Shown here: positions 1-10,800 of the stretch, piece by piece
Numbering within the stretch: the stretch's first letter is position 1
How the letters are laid out: each line of letters starts with the position of its first letter
NCBI RefSeq assembly: GCF_011516735.1
Contig: NZ_WOSX01000014.1
Location: forward strand, 24,079-88,078
Length of the DNA: 64,000 bases
Source: Acetobacter fallax
Lineage (GTDB): Bacteria; Pseudomonadota; Alphaproteobacteria; Acetobacterales; Acetobacteraceae
Reading direction: 5' to 3'
Position numbers and translations under genes: made by a program
Notes under the pieces: model-generated
Database searches by the model: none
The model's input: the letters and a program-made list of their open reading frames with translations, nothing else
Told to the model about the DNA's origin: nothing

Positions 1-1
1 G

Positions 2-160
2 ATCGAGGATCTGCCCGAGATCACCATTCAGGCCATCGAGCACTTCTTCACCCGGTATAAAGACCTGGAGAAGGGGAAGTGGGTGAAAGTCACAGGCTGG
101 GGTGATAAGGCCCGCGCAGGTGAACTGATTAAAGCTGCCCTGGAAGCCGCGAAGAAATAA
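2..160 (+). CDS. ppa: Inorganic pyrophosphatase, C-terminal fragment (gene cut by window edge)
   Basis: The first 53 codons are open and in frame, ending in TAA at 158-160. The encoded tail has the helix sequence [15 protein letters not shown] followed by a [12 protein letters not shown] segment, which matches the C-terminal end of family I soluble inorganic pyrophosphatases (cytosolic hydrolysis of PPi to two phosphates, pulling biosynthetic reactions forward). The N-terminal two thirds, including most of the metal-binding aspartates, lies outside the window. A rho-independent terminator follows about 80 bases downstream, so this is the last gene of its transcript. Confidence 0.85.
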   Translation: MEDLPEITIQAIEHFFTRYKDLEKGKWVKVTGWGDKARAGELIKAALEAAKK

Positions 161-240
161 AATTTTTCCCGGAACGCTGTAATTTATGCCGGACAGATTT
201 TTGTGCGGACGGAAAACTGCAGATCCGGTGACAGAGAAAG

Positions 241-272
241 AGCCCGCCTCCTGACAAGGGAGTGCGGGTTTT
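241..272 (+). terminator. Rho-independent terminator after ppa
   Basis: A GC-rich stem, CCCGCCTCC (243-251) with GGAG-T-GCGGG (258-267, one bulged T), encloses a six-base loop and is followed directly by six T residues. This is a canonical intrinsic terminator for the pyrophosphatase transcript. Confidence 0.85.
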
Positions 273-279
273 TTATTCA

Positions 280-504
280 GAGGTTTTTGAATGGCTCTGT
301 CAGCGTTACGTGTTGATCTTTGATTTTTCAAAGGGTTAGCAAAAGACTTGGCTCTGCCCGAACCCGGAAGGGATCGCGGACCCCTTCACCCCAATTGATT
401 AATAATAAAATGGTTTCCAAAGGTCTGTGACCTTTGGTGGGTTCCAGGGCAAAGCCCTGAGAAGATGCCAGCACGTAACGCTGACAAAGCCATTCAAAAG
501 CCTC
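280..504 (+). repeat. Palindromic MITE-like intergenic element, copy 1
   Basis: A 225-base element flanked by 36-base imperfect inverted arms (280-315 and 469-504; three differences). Inside lie hairpins seen in every copy: a GGGCTCTGCCCG-like stem (here GGCTCTGCCCGAACCCGG), a CCAAAGGTCTGTGACCTTTGG palindrome-like segment and CAGGGCAAAGCCCTG. No ORF is present. In this copy the arm core reads CAGCGTTACGTG on the left and CACGTAACGCTG on the right, whereas most other copies have TGTCATTAAGTG and CACTTAATGACA; both arms changed together. Confidence 0.8.
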
Positions 505-636
505 TTATGTAGCAGGCTTGCATGGTCGACAGTCCTGGCTTCCGGTTGTCCAGCTTTACTCTGTCGCTTCCGCCCCTGTTGTTGCTGGTGAATACGGGCC
601 GGGCCGCACAGAAATCAGTCTGCAAGGGTCTCAGCA

Positions 637-1338
637 TCAGTCTTCGCCCGGGTCTTCCGGCAGGCGCCAGTCGATCGGTTTCTGGCCGTGTTCTTCCAGA
701 AAAGCGTTGGCTTTTGAGAAATAGTGGCCACCAAAGAATCCGTTATGTGCTGAGAGTGGTGACGGGTGAGGTCCCTTCAGGACGAGATGTCTTGTGGCGT
801 CAACGAACGATGCCTTGCGCTGGGCATAAGCTCCCCAAAGCATGAACACCACCGGCGTCTTCTGCTCGTTGACACGGGCGATGACCGCATCCGTAAAACG
901 TTCCCAGCCTTTGCCCTGATGGGAAGCCGCCCGGCCACGTTCAACGGTGAGGACGCTGTTGAGCAAAAGCACGCCCTGCTTTGCCCAGTGTGTCAGATCA
1001 CCATGGCGGGCTGGCGGAATATCGAGATCGCTCTGAAGCTCTTTATAGATGTTGACCAGAGACGGAGGCACTCTCACGCCCCGGCGTACGCTGAAGCACA
1101 GACCCATGGCCTGACCATCGCCATGATAAGGGTCCTGGCCGAGGATGACCACTTTCACCGAACCGAGCGGTGTCAGGTTGAGGGCGCGGAACATGTCAGC
1201 GCCTTTCGGAAAAATAACTTTCCCGGCTTTTTTCTCCGTCACAAGGAACGCCTTGAGTTCCTTCATATAAGGCGCATCAAATTCCGGTTGCAGGGCTGCA
1301 CGCCAGCTCGGGTCCAGCTGAATAGTGGTCTCAGTCAT
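637..1338 (-). CDS. ung: Uracil-DNA glycosylase (family 1)
   Basis: Removes uracil from DNA by cleaving the N-glycosidic bond, the first step of base excision repair of deaminated cytosine. The 233-residue product carries the family-1 water-activating motif GQDPYH at 67-72 (catalytic Asp69), the LLLN uracil-specificity strand at 124-127 and the DNA-intercalating loop HPSPLSA at 191-197 with the catalytic His191. The length is normal. An AGGAGG ribosome binding site lies a few bases upstream of the ATG. The gene stands alone; an IS5-family element begins only 62 bases upstream of the start codon, so its original promoter may have been separated or replaced. No clear terminator is visible downstream. 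Confidence 0.96.
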   Translation of the reverse strand: MTETTIQLDPSWRAALQPEFDAPYMKELKAFLVTEKKAGKVIFPKGADMFRALNLTPLGSVKVVILGQDPYHGDGQAMGLCFSVRRGVRVPPSLVNIYKELQSDLDIPPARHGDLTHWAKQGVLLLNSVLTVERGRAASHQGKGWERFTDAVIARVNEQKTPVVFMLWGAYAQRKASFVDATRHLVLKGPHPSPLSAHNGFFGGHYFSKANAFLEEHGQKPIDWRLPEDPGED

Positions 1339-1417
1339 GGAGCCTCCTTTTTGCGTCCGGTTTGTTTCTGGGACGTTGGCAGGTTTTCTGCAATCCTGCT
1401 CTAAGGTCTGTGGGGAT

Positions 1418-1804
1418 TCACCGTGAATGGATGATGGCTGCGGCGAGACAGATCATGGCGCTGAAGCTTTTGTCTGTTTTGTCGGCCCGCATTGCGATGC
1501 GTTTGAATTCCTTGAGCTTGCAGAAGAAGTTCTCGATCAGATGCCGCCATTTATACATTTCCCGATCCAGCGGCAGCGGTTTTGAACGTCGCGGATGTTG
1601 GGAAATGACGATTGTTGCACCCCTTTCATTCAGTTCAGCGATGATGGTGTTGCTGTCGAATGCCTTGTCGGCGATGAAGGCATCGAATGTGAGACCGTCA
1701 ATCAACGGGGGCACTTCCACACTGTCGAAGCGCTGTCCGGGCATCAGGCGGAAACGCACGAGATTACCCAGGGCATCCGTCAGCGCGAGAATTTTCGTCG
1801 TCAT
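1418..1804 (-). CDS. IS5-family transposase, second frame (catalytic C-terminal part)
   Basis: Encodes 128 residues beginning [14 protein letters not shown] and containing the second and third parts of the DDE catalytic triad: the DKAFDSN motif and the Y-R-E-K signature region ([19 protein letters not shown]). On its own it lacks the N-terminal DNA-binding region and the first catalytic Asp. It overlaps the upstream frame by four bases at 1801-1804. A -1 ribosomal shift on the A4G5 run (minus strand of 1841-1849) would fuse the two frames into one full transposase of normal length. Independent translation from its own ATG is the alternative. Confidence 0.88.
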   Translation of the reverse strand: MTTKILALTDALGNLVRFRLMPGQRFDSVEVPPLIDGLTFDAFIADKAFDSNTIIAELNERGATIVISQHPRRSKPLPLDREMYKWRHLIENFFCKLKEFKRIAMRADKTDKSFSAMICLAAAIIHSR

Positions 1805-2172
1805 GCCGCCTTTCGAGCGGCCTGTGGCCTGGCTCTGAGTCCCCCTTTTGCTCCCTGGCCGTGCCGGTGAACCTTCACAATCGTTGCATCGACCATGGCA
1901 TATTCCATGTCCGGATTACCCGACAGGGCATCGAAAATCCGTTCGAAGACATCAGCATTGCGCCAGTCGCTGAAGCGACGAAAAGCCGTGCTCCAGTTGC
2001 CAAACAGGGCGGGCAGATCACGCCATGGACTACCAGTGCGCACAATCCACAGCACCGCTTCCATGAAAAGGCGGTTGTCCCGACCACTTCGGCCCGGATC
2101 CGTCGATTTGCCAAGGCAATGGGGTTCAATCAGCGCCCATTGGGCGTCCGTCAGCACAAAGCGTTCCATCAC
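1801..2172 (-). CDS. IS5-family transposase, first frame (N-terminal part)
   Basis: Encodes 123 residues starting MMERFVLTDAQWALIEPH, the DUF4096-type N-terminal domain of IS5 transposases, with the conserved WIVRTGSPWRDLP segment and the first DDE aspartate in the AMVDATIVKVHRHG motif. After the GQGAKGG segment the zero frame runs into an arginine/alanine-rich tail and stops, whereas the -1 frame continues with the conserved sequence leading into the second frame. It is therefore the upstream half of a programmed-frameshift transposase. Confidence 0.88.
   Translation of the reverse strand: MMERFVLTDAQWALIEPHCLGKSTDPGRSGRDNRLFMEAVLWIVRTGSPWRDLPALFGNWSTAFRRFSDWRNADVFERIFDALSGNPDMEYAMVDATIVKVHRHGQGAKGGLRARPQAARKAA
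1841..1849 (-). other. Putative -1 programmed frameshift site in IS transposase
   Basis: On the minus strand the run AAAAGGGGG occurs where the first frame reads GCA AAA GGG GGA. Slipping back one base here gives ...GGG ACT CAG AGC and joins the first frame to the second without a stop. Homopolymeric A/G runs at the frame junction are the usual signal in IS5 subgroups with split transposases. The fusion is inferred from sequence only. Confidence 0.6.
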
Positions 2173-2410
2173 AAGCTTGAATCATAGCTCAAGCCTCATG
2201 TGAATCCCCACAAGCCTTAGGGCGGCCGGATCGCAGAAAGAGCCAGGCGCACGGTATTTTCCTGTGCAGGCATTTGTATGCGGGCATTCAGAAGGCTTAC
2301 GGCGAGGCAGGGCAGCGTCAGGCAGAGATTTCGGGCACCAGGACCTGGCAACGAAAAACTCCGCAATGACATGGGGAAGCCGGATACGGGCAGGGATCAT
2401 AACCACCATG

Positions 2411-2446
2411 AAAAAGCCGGAGCTCACGATCATGAGCTCCGGCTTC
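2411..2446 (-). terminator. Rho-independent terminator of the MFS transporter gene
   Basis: A perfect 13-base-pair stem, AAGCCGGAGCTCA (2414-2426) with TGAGCTCCGGCTT (2433-2445) around a six-base loop, is followed on the minus strand by five T residues. It sits about 55 bases beyond the stop codon of the minus-strand transporter gene. Confidence 0.85.
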
Positions 2447-2501
2447 ACGCGGATACATACTATTCGATGTCGCTATGACGTCGACAAATGCTCCGTGATC
2501 G

Positions 2502-3857
2502 TCAGGCGCGTTCGCCCAGAGCCAGGTCTTCGGCCACATCACCGCGTGCGGCGGCTTGCGCTGCTTTGCGTTCGCGGGCTGCCATCTTGTCCAGATGGCG
2601 ACGGGCTTCAGGTGAAACCGTCAGGGCCAGAGTCATAAGGGCCGACGCCACATACAGTCCGGAGAAGATCCAGACGATGCCTTCAATGCCACGCCAGGAT
2701 TCAAACCATGTGACAATAGCCGGGCCCACCCAGGTGCTGGCGCCAGCGCCAAGACCAAGAGCGGACAGGGCCGCTGCCTTTTCTTTCGGGCAGATCTGCG
2801 GAACAAGACCGGACAGTGGAACGAAAGCTGCCAGCGTCGCACCATAGAGCGCGCCAATCACGGCTGCGACGAAGAAATTCCCCGGGTACATCAGGGGCAC
2901 ATAATAAAATGCCGGCACCATGAGTGCCGCTCCGATTCCTCCGCCGAAAGCCACGACAGTACGGTGTCCGATGCGATCCGAAAAAATTCCCGACAACAGA
3001 TTCACGAGAATATTCGACAGGAAGACGATGGACAGAAGCTGCAGCCACTGTGAAAGCGAGAACCCGATTACCTTCGTGAAGAATGCTGGCATGATCACGA
3101 GAAACGCATATTCGGATGACGTGTTGATGGTCCGCACGATCATCGCGATGAACGTCTTGGGCTCACGCCACAGAATGCTGAGCGAGCTGAAGAAGATGGT
3201 GGATGCCGCTACATCTTTCGGAGCCAGGCGCTGACTGCCCGCTGGCTCCTTTGTGAGCAGCAGAGCCAGCAGGCCACCAACCAGCACCATGCCGAGTGAG
3301 GCCCAGAATGTTGTCATCTCGCCGATAACCGGAATGGCGAAACTGGCGAACAGAGAACCGAGTGTCGGCAGACCGCCCGAGAAGGCGAACCAGAACCATC
3401 CTGCGGCTGAACCAAGCTGGCGTGGCGGTGTCGCTGCCGCGATCCAGACAAGAAAGCCGTATGTGAACAGTGGATAGCCGAAGCCACGCATCGCATAGGC
3501 CAGCAGCATAATTGAGTAGTTGCTGGTCGCAACACCGCCAGCCAGAAATGCGACTTCGAATACGGTCCAGATTCCAAGGCCGATCCACATGACGCGCTTC
3601 GGACCCCAGAGGTCGGAAAGGGGGCCGGACAACCATGCGGAGATGGAAACCGTCACGCCGTAGATCGTGAACAGAAAAGCGGTATCACGCGAGGTGATGC
3701 CATGACCTTCGAGATAGGGTGCAAGGTAACCGGCCTCGACGCCGTCACCGATCATGAAAAACAGAAGTCCGACGAATCCCCAGAACAGGGGAGCGGGAAT
3801 GCCGAGGCGTTCCGCAAAGGACGGGGCTGGATTTGACAGAGGGTCTGTCTGTGTCAA
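2502..3857 (-). CDS. MFS transporter, polyol permease (RbtT/DalT/CsbX) type
   Basis: A 451-residue polytopic membrane protein with about twelve hydrophobic segments. The first segment contains FFMIGDGVEAGYLAPYL, characteristic of the ribitol/arabitol permease branch of the major facilitator superfamily, and the A-like loop motif reads GPLSDLWGPKR. Import of a sugar alcohol by proton symport is the family expectation; the substrate cannot be fixed. The start is TTG, supported by a GAGGAG ribosome binding site nine bases upstream and by the absence of any other start before the first membrane segment. No polyol dehydrogenase or regulator is adjacent, so the gene stands alone, with its own terminator. 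The last 40 residues are charged and cytoplasmic. Confidence 0.85.
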   Translation of the reverse strand: MTQTDPLSNPAPSFAERLGIPAPLFWGFVGLLFFMIGDGVEAGYLAPYLEGHGITSRDTAFLFTIYGVTVSISAWLSGPLSDLWGPKRVMWIGLGIWTVFEVAFLAGGVATSNYSIMLLAYAMRGFGYPLFTYGFLVWIAAATPPRQLGSAAGWFWFAFSGGLPTLGSLFASFAIPVIGEMTTFWASLGMVLVGGLLALLLTKEPAGSQRLAPKDVAASTIFFSSLSILWREPKTFIAMIVRTINTSSEYAFLVIMPAFFTKVIGFSLSQWLQLLSIVFLSNILVNLLSGIFSDRIGHRTVVAFGGGIGAALMVPAFYYVPLMYPGNFFVAAVIGALYGATLAAFVPLSGLVPQICPKEKAAALSALGLGAGASTWVGPAIVTWFESWRGIEGIVWIFSGLYVASALMTLALTVSPEARRHLDKMAARERKAAQAAARGDVAEDLALGERA

Positions 3858-4640
3858 GGGGAGATACTCCTCTTTACGCAGGCAACCGTTATACTGAGAA
3901 AGTCTCCACCGGATTGCGGAGTTTCAAAACTGGCTGCAGTTCTCCGGAGCACGCATCGGGGACGCAGTGTCCGGAATCTGGGGATGAATGACCTCATGTG
4001 ACGCGTATTGCCGCCGGGGCAAATGCGTTCCGCTTACGCCGGATGGGGCGTGTAGGACGCGGACTTTGAGGAACGATCGAAAAACGATCGGATGGCGCGG
4101 AGATGCGCCGGGTCATGCGAAGAACAACGCTGGAAACACGTTATCGCGACGGGAACGGAGAAAAACGTGCCGTTCAGACAGCAGAAGCACACATTGGCGT
4201 GCGCGACGTTCCCGTAAAGACCGGATTTGAACAGAAGCCGCTGAATGTCAGAGAAAATCTGAATCCAGGACGAAAAACCGGGTAAGCCGGACCTCTGGCC
4301 TCCTCTGCGAACATTGATAATGTGCAGGGGATAACATTTTCTGATCGTAATTTGAATGAATAATATTTAATATTTTTGTCATGTTGAAAAGACGGAAACA
4401 CTTATGTGAACTATGCCAGACGTTAACATATGGCCTCGATCTGACGAGCAGAATGACATTTTTCTCATAATGGTTCCGTAAAAATCAGAATATCTGTGCC
4501 CGTTTTCAGATGTTGTCAGGCTAGCCCGGTGGCTCCGATTCACGCCATGATCGTTCTGTGGTTCATCGCCGCCGCGGGCATGGTTTGTCGCAATTTTCCG
4601 TGAGACTCGCGCCGGAACAGGTTCCGGAGCCGGGAAAAGA
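3858..4640 (+). other. Noncoding interval between MFS gene and thiC leader
   Basis: About 780 bases without a convincing gene. Short open frames here lack ribosome binding sites and family resemblance. The part from about 4310 to 4500 is clearly AT-richer than the surroundings and includes a small AATATTTAATATT palindrome. The interval must hold the promoters of the divergent MFS and thiC transcripts, but I cannot place them with confidence. Confidence 0.5.
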
Positions 4641-4677
4641 TTGACAGACGGGGCGACAAAAGAGACTCATCACCGAA

Positions 4678-4805
4678 CCAAGGGGGGTTCCGTCAAGGAA
4701 CTGAGAGGCCGCTATTGTCCTGATTCAGGATGGCGCGGCGACCCTGCCGGTCGCTGGAAACGGCGTCCGGGGAACCTGATCCGGTTAATACCGGCGGAGG
4801 GACTG
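4678..4805 (+). promoter_or_regulatory. TPP (THI-box) riboswitch upstream of thiC
   Basis: The conserved aptamer blocks are present in order: a 5' GGGGGGTTC arm (4682-4690), the pyrimidine-sensing CTGAGAGG (4701-4708), a variable P3 arm, and the diphosphate-sensing block GAACCTGATCCGGTTAATACC (4772-4792) followed by GGCGGAGGGA. This is the thiamine pyrophosphate riboswitch. Downstream, CCACGA/TCGTGG (4812-4829) forms a short hairpin in the expression platform, before the GAGGA ribosome binding site of thiC at about 4896. No terminator T-run follows, so translation control is more likely than attenuation. Confidence 0.93.
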
Positions 4806-4876
4806 GTCCTGCCACGAGCGGAGTCGTGGTGCCCCGGAAACCGTTCCCGGGTGTGACGACAGAATATCGGGCCTGA

Positions 4877-6763
<1,887 letters not shown>

Positions 6764-6845
6764 CCTGGAACGCCTGTAACTCACGGAATGAGAATGGGAT
6801 CGCGACTCCTTTGCATATCTTTGGGCTGCGTCCCGCAGGCAATTA

Positions 6846-6950
6846 AGACAGTGAGGCAGGCTCTGCCCGCGCCCGGAAGGGGTTGTCAGCCCCTTCCCCC
6901 GCTTTATTCCACGTCAAAGCGGTTTAACGGAGTGCTTATGGGGCAGCGCC
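6846..6950 (+). repeat. Partial copy of the palindromic intergenic repeat family
   Basis: Contains the module GGCTCTGCCCG-CGCCCGGAAGGGG followed by CCCCTTCCCCC and a truncated GGGGCAGCGCCCTGG segment, recognisable from the full copies, but lacks both terminal inverted arms. No ORF. Confidence 0.65.
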
Positions 6951-7039
6951 CTGGAGACAGCGAGCCATATTCATAAAACGTAAATTCTTAAGATATTTCC
7001 TGTGTCCTGCTGTTCATCCGATCAGAAGGGAGAGGAAAT

Positions 7040-7462
7040 ATGAGGAAATTCGCTGGAATTATCATCGGTCTGACCGGGCTTGCCTGTGTTGCCCGGGCTC
7101 AGGATTATTCCACCAGTCCTGCGCAGAATTCGACACATTGGGATTATTCCGCCGGCAGCAGGCCTGGGCCGTCTGAGTCGTATGAAGGTTATCCGCCGCC
7201 GCCTGCGCAGGTGATTATTTCTCCGGGCATGTATGGCAACGGATATGGCGGTGGCGCCGGAAACAACGGGAATACCGGTAATACTGGCGCTGAAGGTCAG
7301 TCGGGCATGAACAGTGCATCCGGGCCGAATCCTGGCGTCAACGGTGGCGTCGGCTGGGGAAACACCGGTGCCGGGAATACGGGCAGCGGCAATGTCGGCC
7401 GGGGAAATACCGGTGTGGGCAATATCGGCGCTGGCAATACCGGCTGGGGGCGTGGTCATTGA
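7040..7462 (+). CDS. Small secreted Gly/Asn-rich protein with MPTR-like pentapeptide repeats
   Basis: A 140-residue protein with a clear signal peptide (charged MRK, hydrophobic core to about 15, likely cleavage after ARA at 18-20). The mature region is proline/tyrosine-rich to about 64 and then becomes a tandem array of five-residue units of the form GN-T/V/I-G-x (about residues 107-137). This X-N-X-G-X pattern is the one described for mycobacterial PPE-MPTR proteins (Pentapeptide_2). GGGAGAGGAAAT precedes the ATG, a good ribosome binding site. Function unknown; an exported low-complexity surface or periplasmic protein is inferred. The opposite strand is also open over most of the gene, a by-product of the repetitive codons. 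Confidence 0.75.
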   Translation: MRKFAGIIIGLTGLACVARAQDYSTSPAQNSTHWDYSAGSRPGPSESYEGYPPPPAQVIISPGMYGNGYGGGAGNNGNTGNTGAEGQSGMNSASGPNPGVNGGVGWGNTGAGNTGSGNVGRGNTGVGNIGAGNTGWGRGH

Positions 7463-7562
7463 CGGAGGCTGCCGGATCTGTGGTTTTTTGGTTTGTAAAC
7501 AGGGTTAACCTGAAAAGAGTTTTCGTGAATCCGGTCTGATTTTCTGAATGTAAGTATCTTTT

Positions 7563-7614
7563 TCAGACTCTGCCCGAACCCGCTTGGAAACGCAGGCCCC
7601 TGCATCCTGATTTA
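7563..7614 (+). repeat. Partial copy of the palindromic intergenic repeat family
   Basis: About 50 bases with the CTCTGCCCGAACCCG...GCAGGCCCCTGCA module that forms the central hairpin of the complete copies. It lies in the uvrA upstream region. Confidence 0.6.
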
Positions 7615-7727
7615 TTTAAATCGAATAGTTCTGGCCTGTGGCTGCCGTCCTGGACTTTGCTCTCCCACAAATATGCCCTGCCTGCCCTGTCAAAACCGTT
7701 CCGGCGTCCTATATCTTAACATCGTGA

Positions 7728-10691
7728 ATGACAGGACGACCGACAGCACCGATGACCGAAAAATCCGCCTTCAGCCACGCCATCCGGGTCAAAGGCGCCC
7801 GTGCTCATAATCTGAAATCGGTCGATGTGGATATTCCCCGCGACCAGCTTACCGTCATTACCGGCCTGTCAGGCTCGGGCAAGTCCTCCCTGGCTTTCGA
7901 TACGATCTATGCCGAGGGGCAACGTCGCTACGTCGAAAGTCTGTCTGCTTATGCCCGTCAGTTCCTGGAACTGATGGGCAAGCCTGACGTCGATTCGATT
8001 GAGGGTCTGTCGCCCGCAATTTCCATTGAGCAGAAGACGACTTCAAAGAACCCGCGCTCGACTGTCGGCACTGTCACCGAAATTCACGATTACATGCGGC
8101 TGCTCTGGGCGCGTGCCGGTGTGCCGTACTCACCCGCCACCGGCCTGCCGATTGAAGCCCAGACTGTCAGCCAGATGGTGGATCGTGTCATGGCGATGCC
8201 GGAAGGCACGCGACTGATGTTGCTGGCGCCGGTCGTTCGCGATCGTAAAGGCGAATACCGCAAGGAACTCGGTGAGTTGCAGCGCAAGGGCTTTGCCCGC
8301 GTGAAGGTCGACGGTACGCTGTATGAAATTGCTGACGTCCCGAATCTGAATCGCAAGCTCCGCCACACAGTTGAGGCCGTGGTGGACCGTATCGTGGTCA
8401 AACCGGGTATTGAAAACCGCCTCGCCGACAGTTTCGAAACAGCCCTCTCCCTTGCGGATGGCATCGTCTATGCCGAAGAGGTGAGGCGAGATGAGTCCGA
8501 GCCCGCTGAGCGTACAGTCTTTTCCTCGCGTTTTGCCTGTCCGGAAAGTGGGTTCACGCTTGAGGAAATCGAGCCTCGTCTGTTTTCCTTCAACGCTCCG
8601 CAGGGAGCCTGTCCCGCGTGTGACGGAATCGGAACAGAGACGTTCTTTGATCCGAATCTTGTTGTGCCTGATGAAAACCTTTCTCTTGAGCAGGGCGCAA
8701 TCGCGCCATGGCGTGGTGAAAAGTCACAGCTTTTCGAACAGACTCTGCAAAGCGTCGCCGCCCATCTGGGCGTGAAAATGAGCACCCCCTGGCGCGACCT
8801 GACGGAAGACGTCCGGACGGCCATTCTCGACGGCACGGATGAAGACATTCATTTCGTCTACCGGGATGGTGGGAAAAGCTACACCGTCACGAAACCCTTT
8901 GATGGTGTGATGGCGAATCTCAAACGCCGCATGAAAACATCGGAGAGCATCTGGGCACGCGAGGAACTCTCCCGCTATCAGTCCGATAAGCCCTGCCATC
9001 TTTGTCACGGTGCGCGTCTTAAGCCGGAAGCGCTCTGCGTGCGTGTCGCCGGATTTAACATCGCGCAGGCATCTGAGCTTTCCATTCGGGCCGCGTTTGA
9101 ATGGTTTGAGGCTGTTCTGCCAACTCTCACTCCGCAACGTGCCGAAATCGCACGCCGTATTCTCAGGGAAATTACCGACAGGCTGAAATTTCTTGTCGAT
9201 GTCGGCCTGGATTATCTGACCCTCGCCCGTGGCTCCGCGACTCTGTCCGGTGGTGAAAGTCAGCGTATCCGTCTTGCGAGTCAGATCGGGTCCGGCCTGA
9301 CCGGCGTGCTCTATGTTCTGGATGAGCCGTCCATCGGGCTGCATCAGCGCGATAATGAACGTCTGCTTGGCACGCTGGAGCGTCTGAAATCCCTTGGCAA
9401 TACGCTGATCGTTGTCGAACATGATGAAGATGCGATCCGCAGCGCGGACTGGCTGATCGATATGGGGCCTGGTGCTGGCGTAATGGGCGGCACTGTAGTT
9501 GCCGCCGGCACGCCGAAACAGGTTGCTGCTAATAAAAACAGCCTGACAGGGGCTTATCTTTCCGGACGGAAACGCATTGAGGTGCCGGAGACGCGACGCC
9601 CTCTCGATCCGAAGCGACTCATTACTGTGCGTGGCGCCACCGGCAATAATCTGAAAGATGTCACCGCACAGTTTCCACTTGGAACGTTCACCTGTATCAC
9701 CGGCGTGTCCGGAAGCGGTAAATCTACTCTGGTCATCGACACACTTTACAAGACTCTCTCGCGGAACCTGATGGGTTCCGGTCAGTCGCCTGCGCCATGC
9801 TCAGGTGTGGATGGCATGGAACTGCTCGATAAAATCATCGATATTGACCAGTCTCCGATCGGTCGCACACCACGTTCCAACCCGGCCACCTATACGGATC
9901 TGTTCACTCCGATCCGCGACTGGTTCGCCGAACTGCCCGAAGCCCGCGCCCGTGGCTACAAGCCGGGCCGGTTCTCCTTCAATGTGAAGGGCGGTCGCTG
10001 CGAAGCCTGTCAGGGCGACGGGGTACTGAAGATTGAAATGCACTTCCTGCCGGATGTGTTTGTGACCTGCGATACCTGTAAAGGCGCGCGCTACAATCGC
10101 GAAACGCTGGATGTGAAGTTCAAGGGTAAGTCCATCGCCGATGTGCTGGCGATGAGCGTCGATGAAGCACTGCCCTATTTCGAGGCGCAGAGCCGCATTC
10201 GGGACCGGCTGGCGATTCTGCAGAAGGTGGGGCTGGGTTATGTCGCGCTCGGGCAACAGGCGACGACGCTTTCGGGTGGTGAGGCGCAGCGCGTCAAGCT
10301 TTCGAAGGAACTCGCTCGCCGGGCCACCGGACGCACGCTGTATATTCTCGATGAACCGACGACGGGATTACACACAGAGGATGTGCGGAAGTTGCTGGAA
10401 GTGCTGCATGCGCTTGTCGACCAGGGCAACACGGTTGTGGTGATCGAGCACAATCTTGAAGTCATCAAGACGGCCGACTGGATTCTCGATGTTGGCCCGG
10501 AAGGTGGTGATGGCGGGGGGCGCATCCTGGCTGCCGGAACACCGGAAGATATTGCTGCCTGTCCGGAGAGTTATACCGGGCGTTTTCTCAGGCCACTTCT
10601 GGAGCAGGGGAAAGTTGAGGAAGCGGCGGAGAAAGGGCCTATGAAGAAGAGGCCGGTTGCAAAGTCACGTAAGCGGGCAAAGGTGTCCTGA
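7728..10691 (+). CDS. uvrA: UvrABC excinuclease subunit A
   Basis: DNA damage-recognition ATPase of nucleotide excision repair; works as a dimer that loads UvrB. The 987-residue protein has two ABC ATPase modules: the first Walker [10 protein letters not shown] at 46-54 and its LSGGES signature, then the second GVSGSGKST and LSGGEAQR. Zinc-binding cysteines are visible in CPAC-x-GIG and in the C-terminal CEAC...CDTC cluster, plus a CHLC insertion. The C-terminus is a lysine/arginine-rich tail. The ATG at 7728 lacks a clear ribosome binding site; an in-frame ATG at 7752 (MTEKSAF) is an alternative start. No alphaproteobacterial LexA box (GTTC-N7-GTTC) is apparent upstream. Partial repeats and a small secreted protein gene precede it. 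Confidence 0.97.
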   Translation: MTGRPTAPMTEKSAFSHAIRVKGARAHNLKSVDVDIPRDQLTVITGLSGSGKSSLAFDTIYAEGQRRYVESLSAYARQFLELMGKPDVDSIEGLSPAISIEQKTTSKNPRSTVGTVTEIHDYMRLLWARAGVPYSPATGLPIEAQTVSQMVDRVMAMPEGTRLMLLAPVVRDRKGEYRKELGELQRKGFARVKVDGTLYEIADVPNLNRKLRHTVEAVVDRIVVKPGIENRLADSFETALSLADGIVYAEEVRRDESEPAERTVFSSRFACPESGFTLEEIEPRLFSFNAPQGACPACDGIGTETFFDPNLVVPDENLSLEQGAIAPWRGEKSQLFEQTLQSVAAHLGVKMSTPWRDLTEDVRTAILDGTDEDIHFVYRDGGKSYTVTKPFDGVMANLKRRMKTSESIWAREELSRYQSDKPCHLCHGARLKPEALCVRVAGFNIAQASELSIRAAFEWFEAVLPTLTPQRAEIARRILREITDRLKFLVDVGLDYLTLARGSATLSGGESQRIRLASQIGSGLTGVLYVLDEPSIGLHQRDNERLLGTLERLKSLGNTLIVVEHDEDAIRSADWLIDMGPGAGVMGGTVVAAGTPKQVAANKNSLTGAYLSGRKRIEVPETRRPLDPKRLITVRGATGNNLKDVTAQFPLGTFTCITGVSGSGKSTLVIDTLYKTLSRNLMGSGQSPAPCSGVDGMELLDKIIDIDQSPIGRTPRSNPATYTDLFTPIRDWFAELPEARARGYKPGRFSFNVKGGRCEACQGDGVLKIEMHFLPDVFVTCDTCKGARYNRETLDVKFKGKSIADVLAMSVDEALPYFEAQSRIRDRLAILQKVGLGYVALGQQATTLSGGEAQRVKLSKELARRATGRTLYILDEPTTGLHTEDVRKLLEVLHALVDQGNTVVVIEHNLEVIKTADWILDVGPEGGDGGGRILAAGTPEDIAACPESYTGRFLRPLLEQGKVEEAAEKGPMKKRPVAKSRKRAKVS

Positions 10692-10722
10692 CGGAACGCA
10701 CCTGCTGATAAGGCGTTGGGGT

Positions 10723-10752
10723 CTCATCAGGGCGGTGTGCTGTCCTGATGAG
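10723..10752 (+). terminator. Hairpin downstream of uvrA, possible weak terminator
   Basis: A perfect nine-base-pair stem CTCATCAGG/CCTGATGAG with a 12-base loop lies about 30 bases after the uvrA stop. There is no T-run, so it may only stabilise the mRNA end. Confidence 0.4.
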
Positions 10753-10800
10753 GGTCCGGGAAGGCGGCCGGACTGAAGATCACAGATAAAGGAGCTTCCC

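Larger units (their letters stand above)
1401..2220 (-). mobile_element. IS5-family insertion sequence with two-frame transposase
   Basis: The element is bounded by 21-base imperfect inverted repeats: CTAAGGTCTGTGGGGATTCAC at 1401-1421 and its near-complement at 2200-2220 (two differences), and it carries two overlapping transposase frames on the minus strand. The size of about 820 bp and the two-frame layout fit the IS1031/IS427 side of the IS5 family, which is common in acetic acid bacteria. If the true ends are 1404 and 2217, a TA dinucleotide flanks both sides and could be the target duplication; no 3-bp duplication is evident. Both frames appear intact, so the element may be active. It is inserted just upstream of ung. 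Confidence 0.88.

Noticed and set aside
7022..7459. Minus-strand 145-codon frame across the repeat protein gene
   Set aside because: It arises from the repetitive codons of the plus-strand gene; no ribosome binding site, signal or family match.
7463..7727. LexA/SOS box before uvrA
   Set aside because: No GTTC-N7-GTTC pattern; only single GTTC occurrences.
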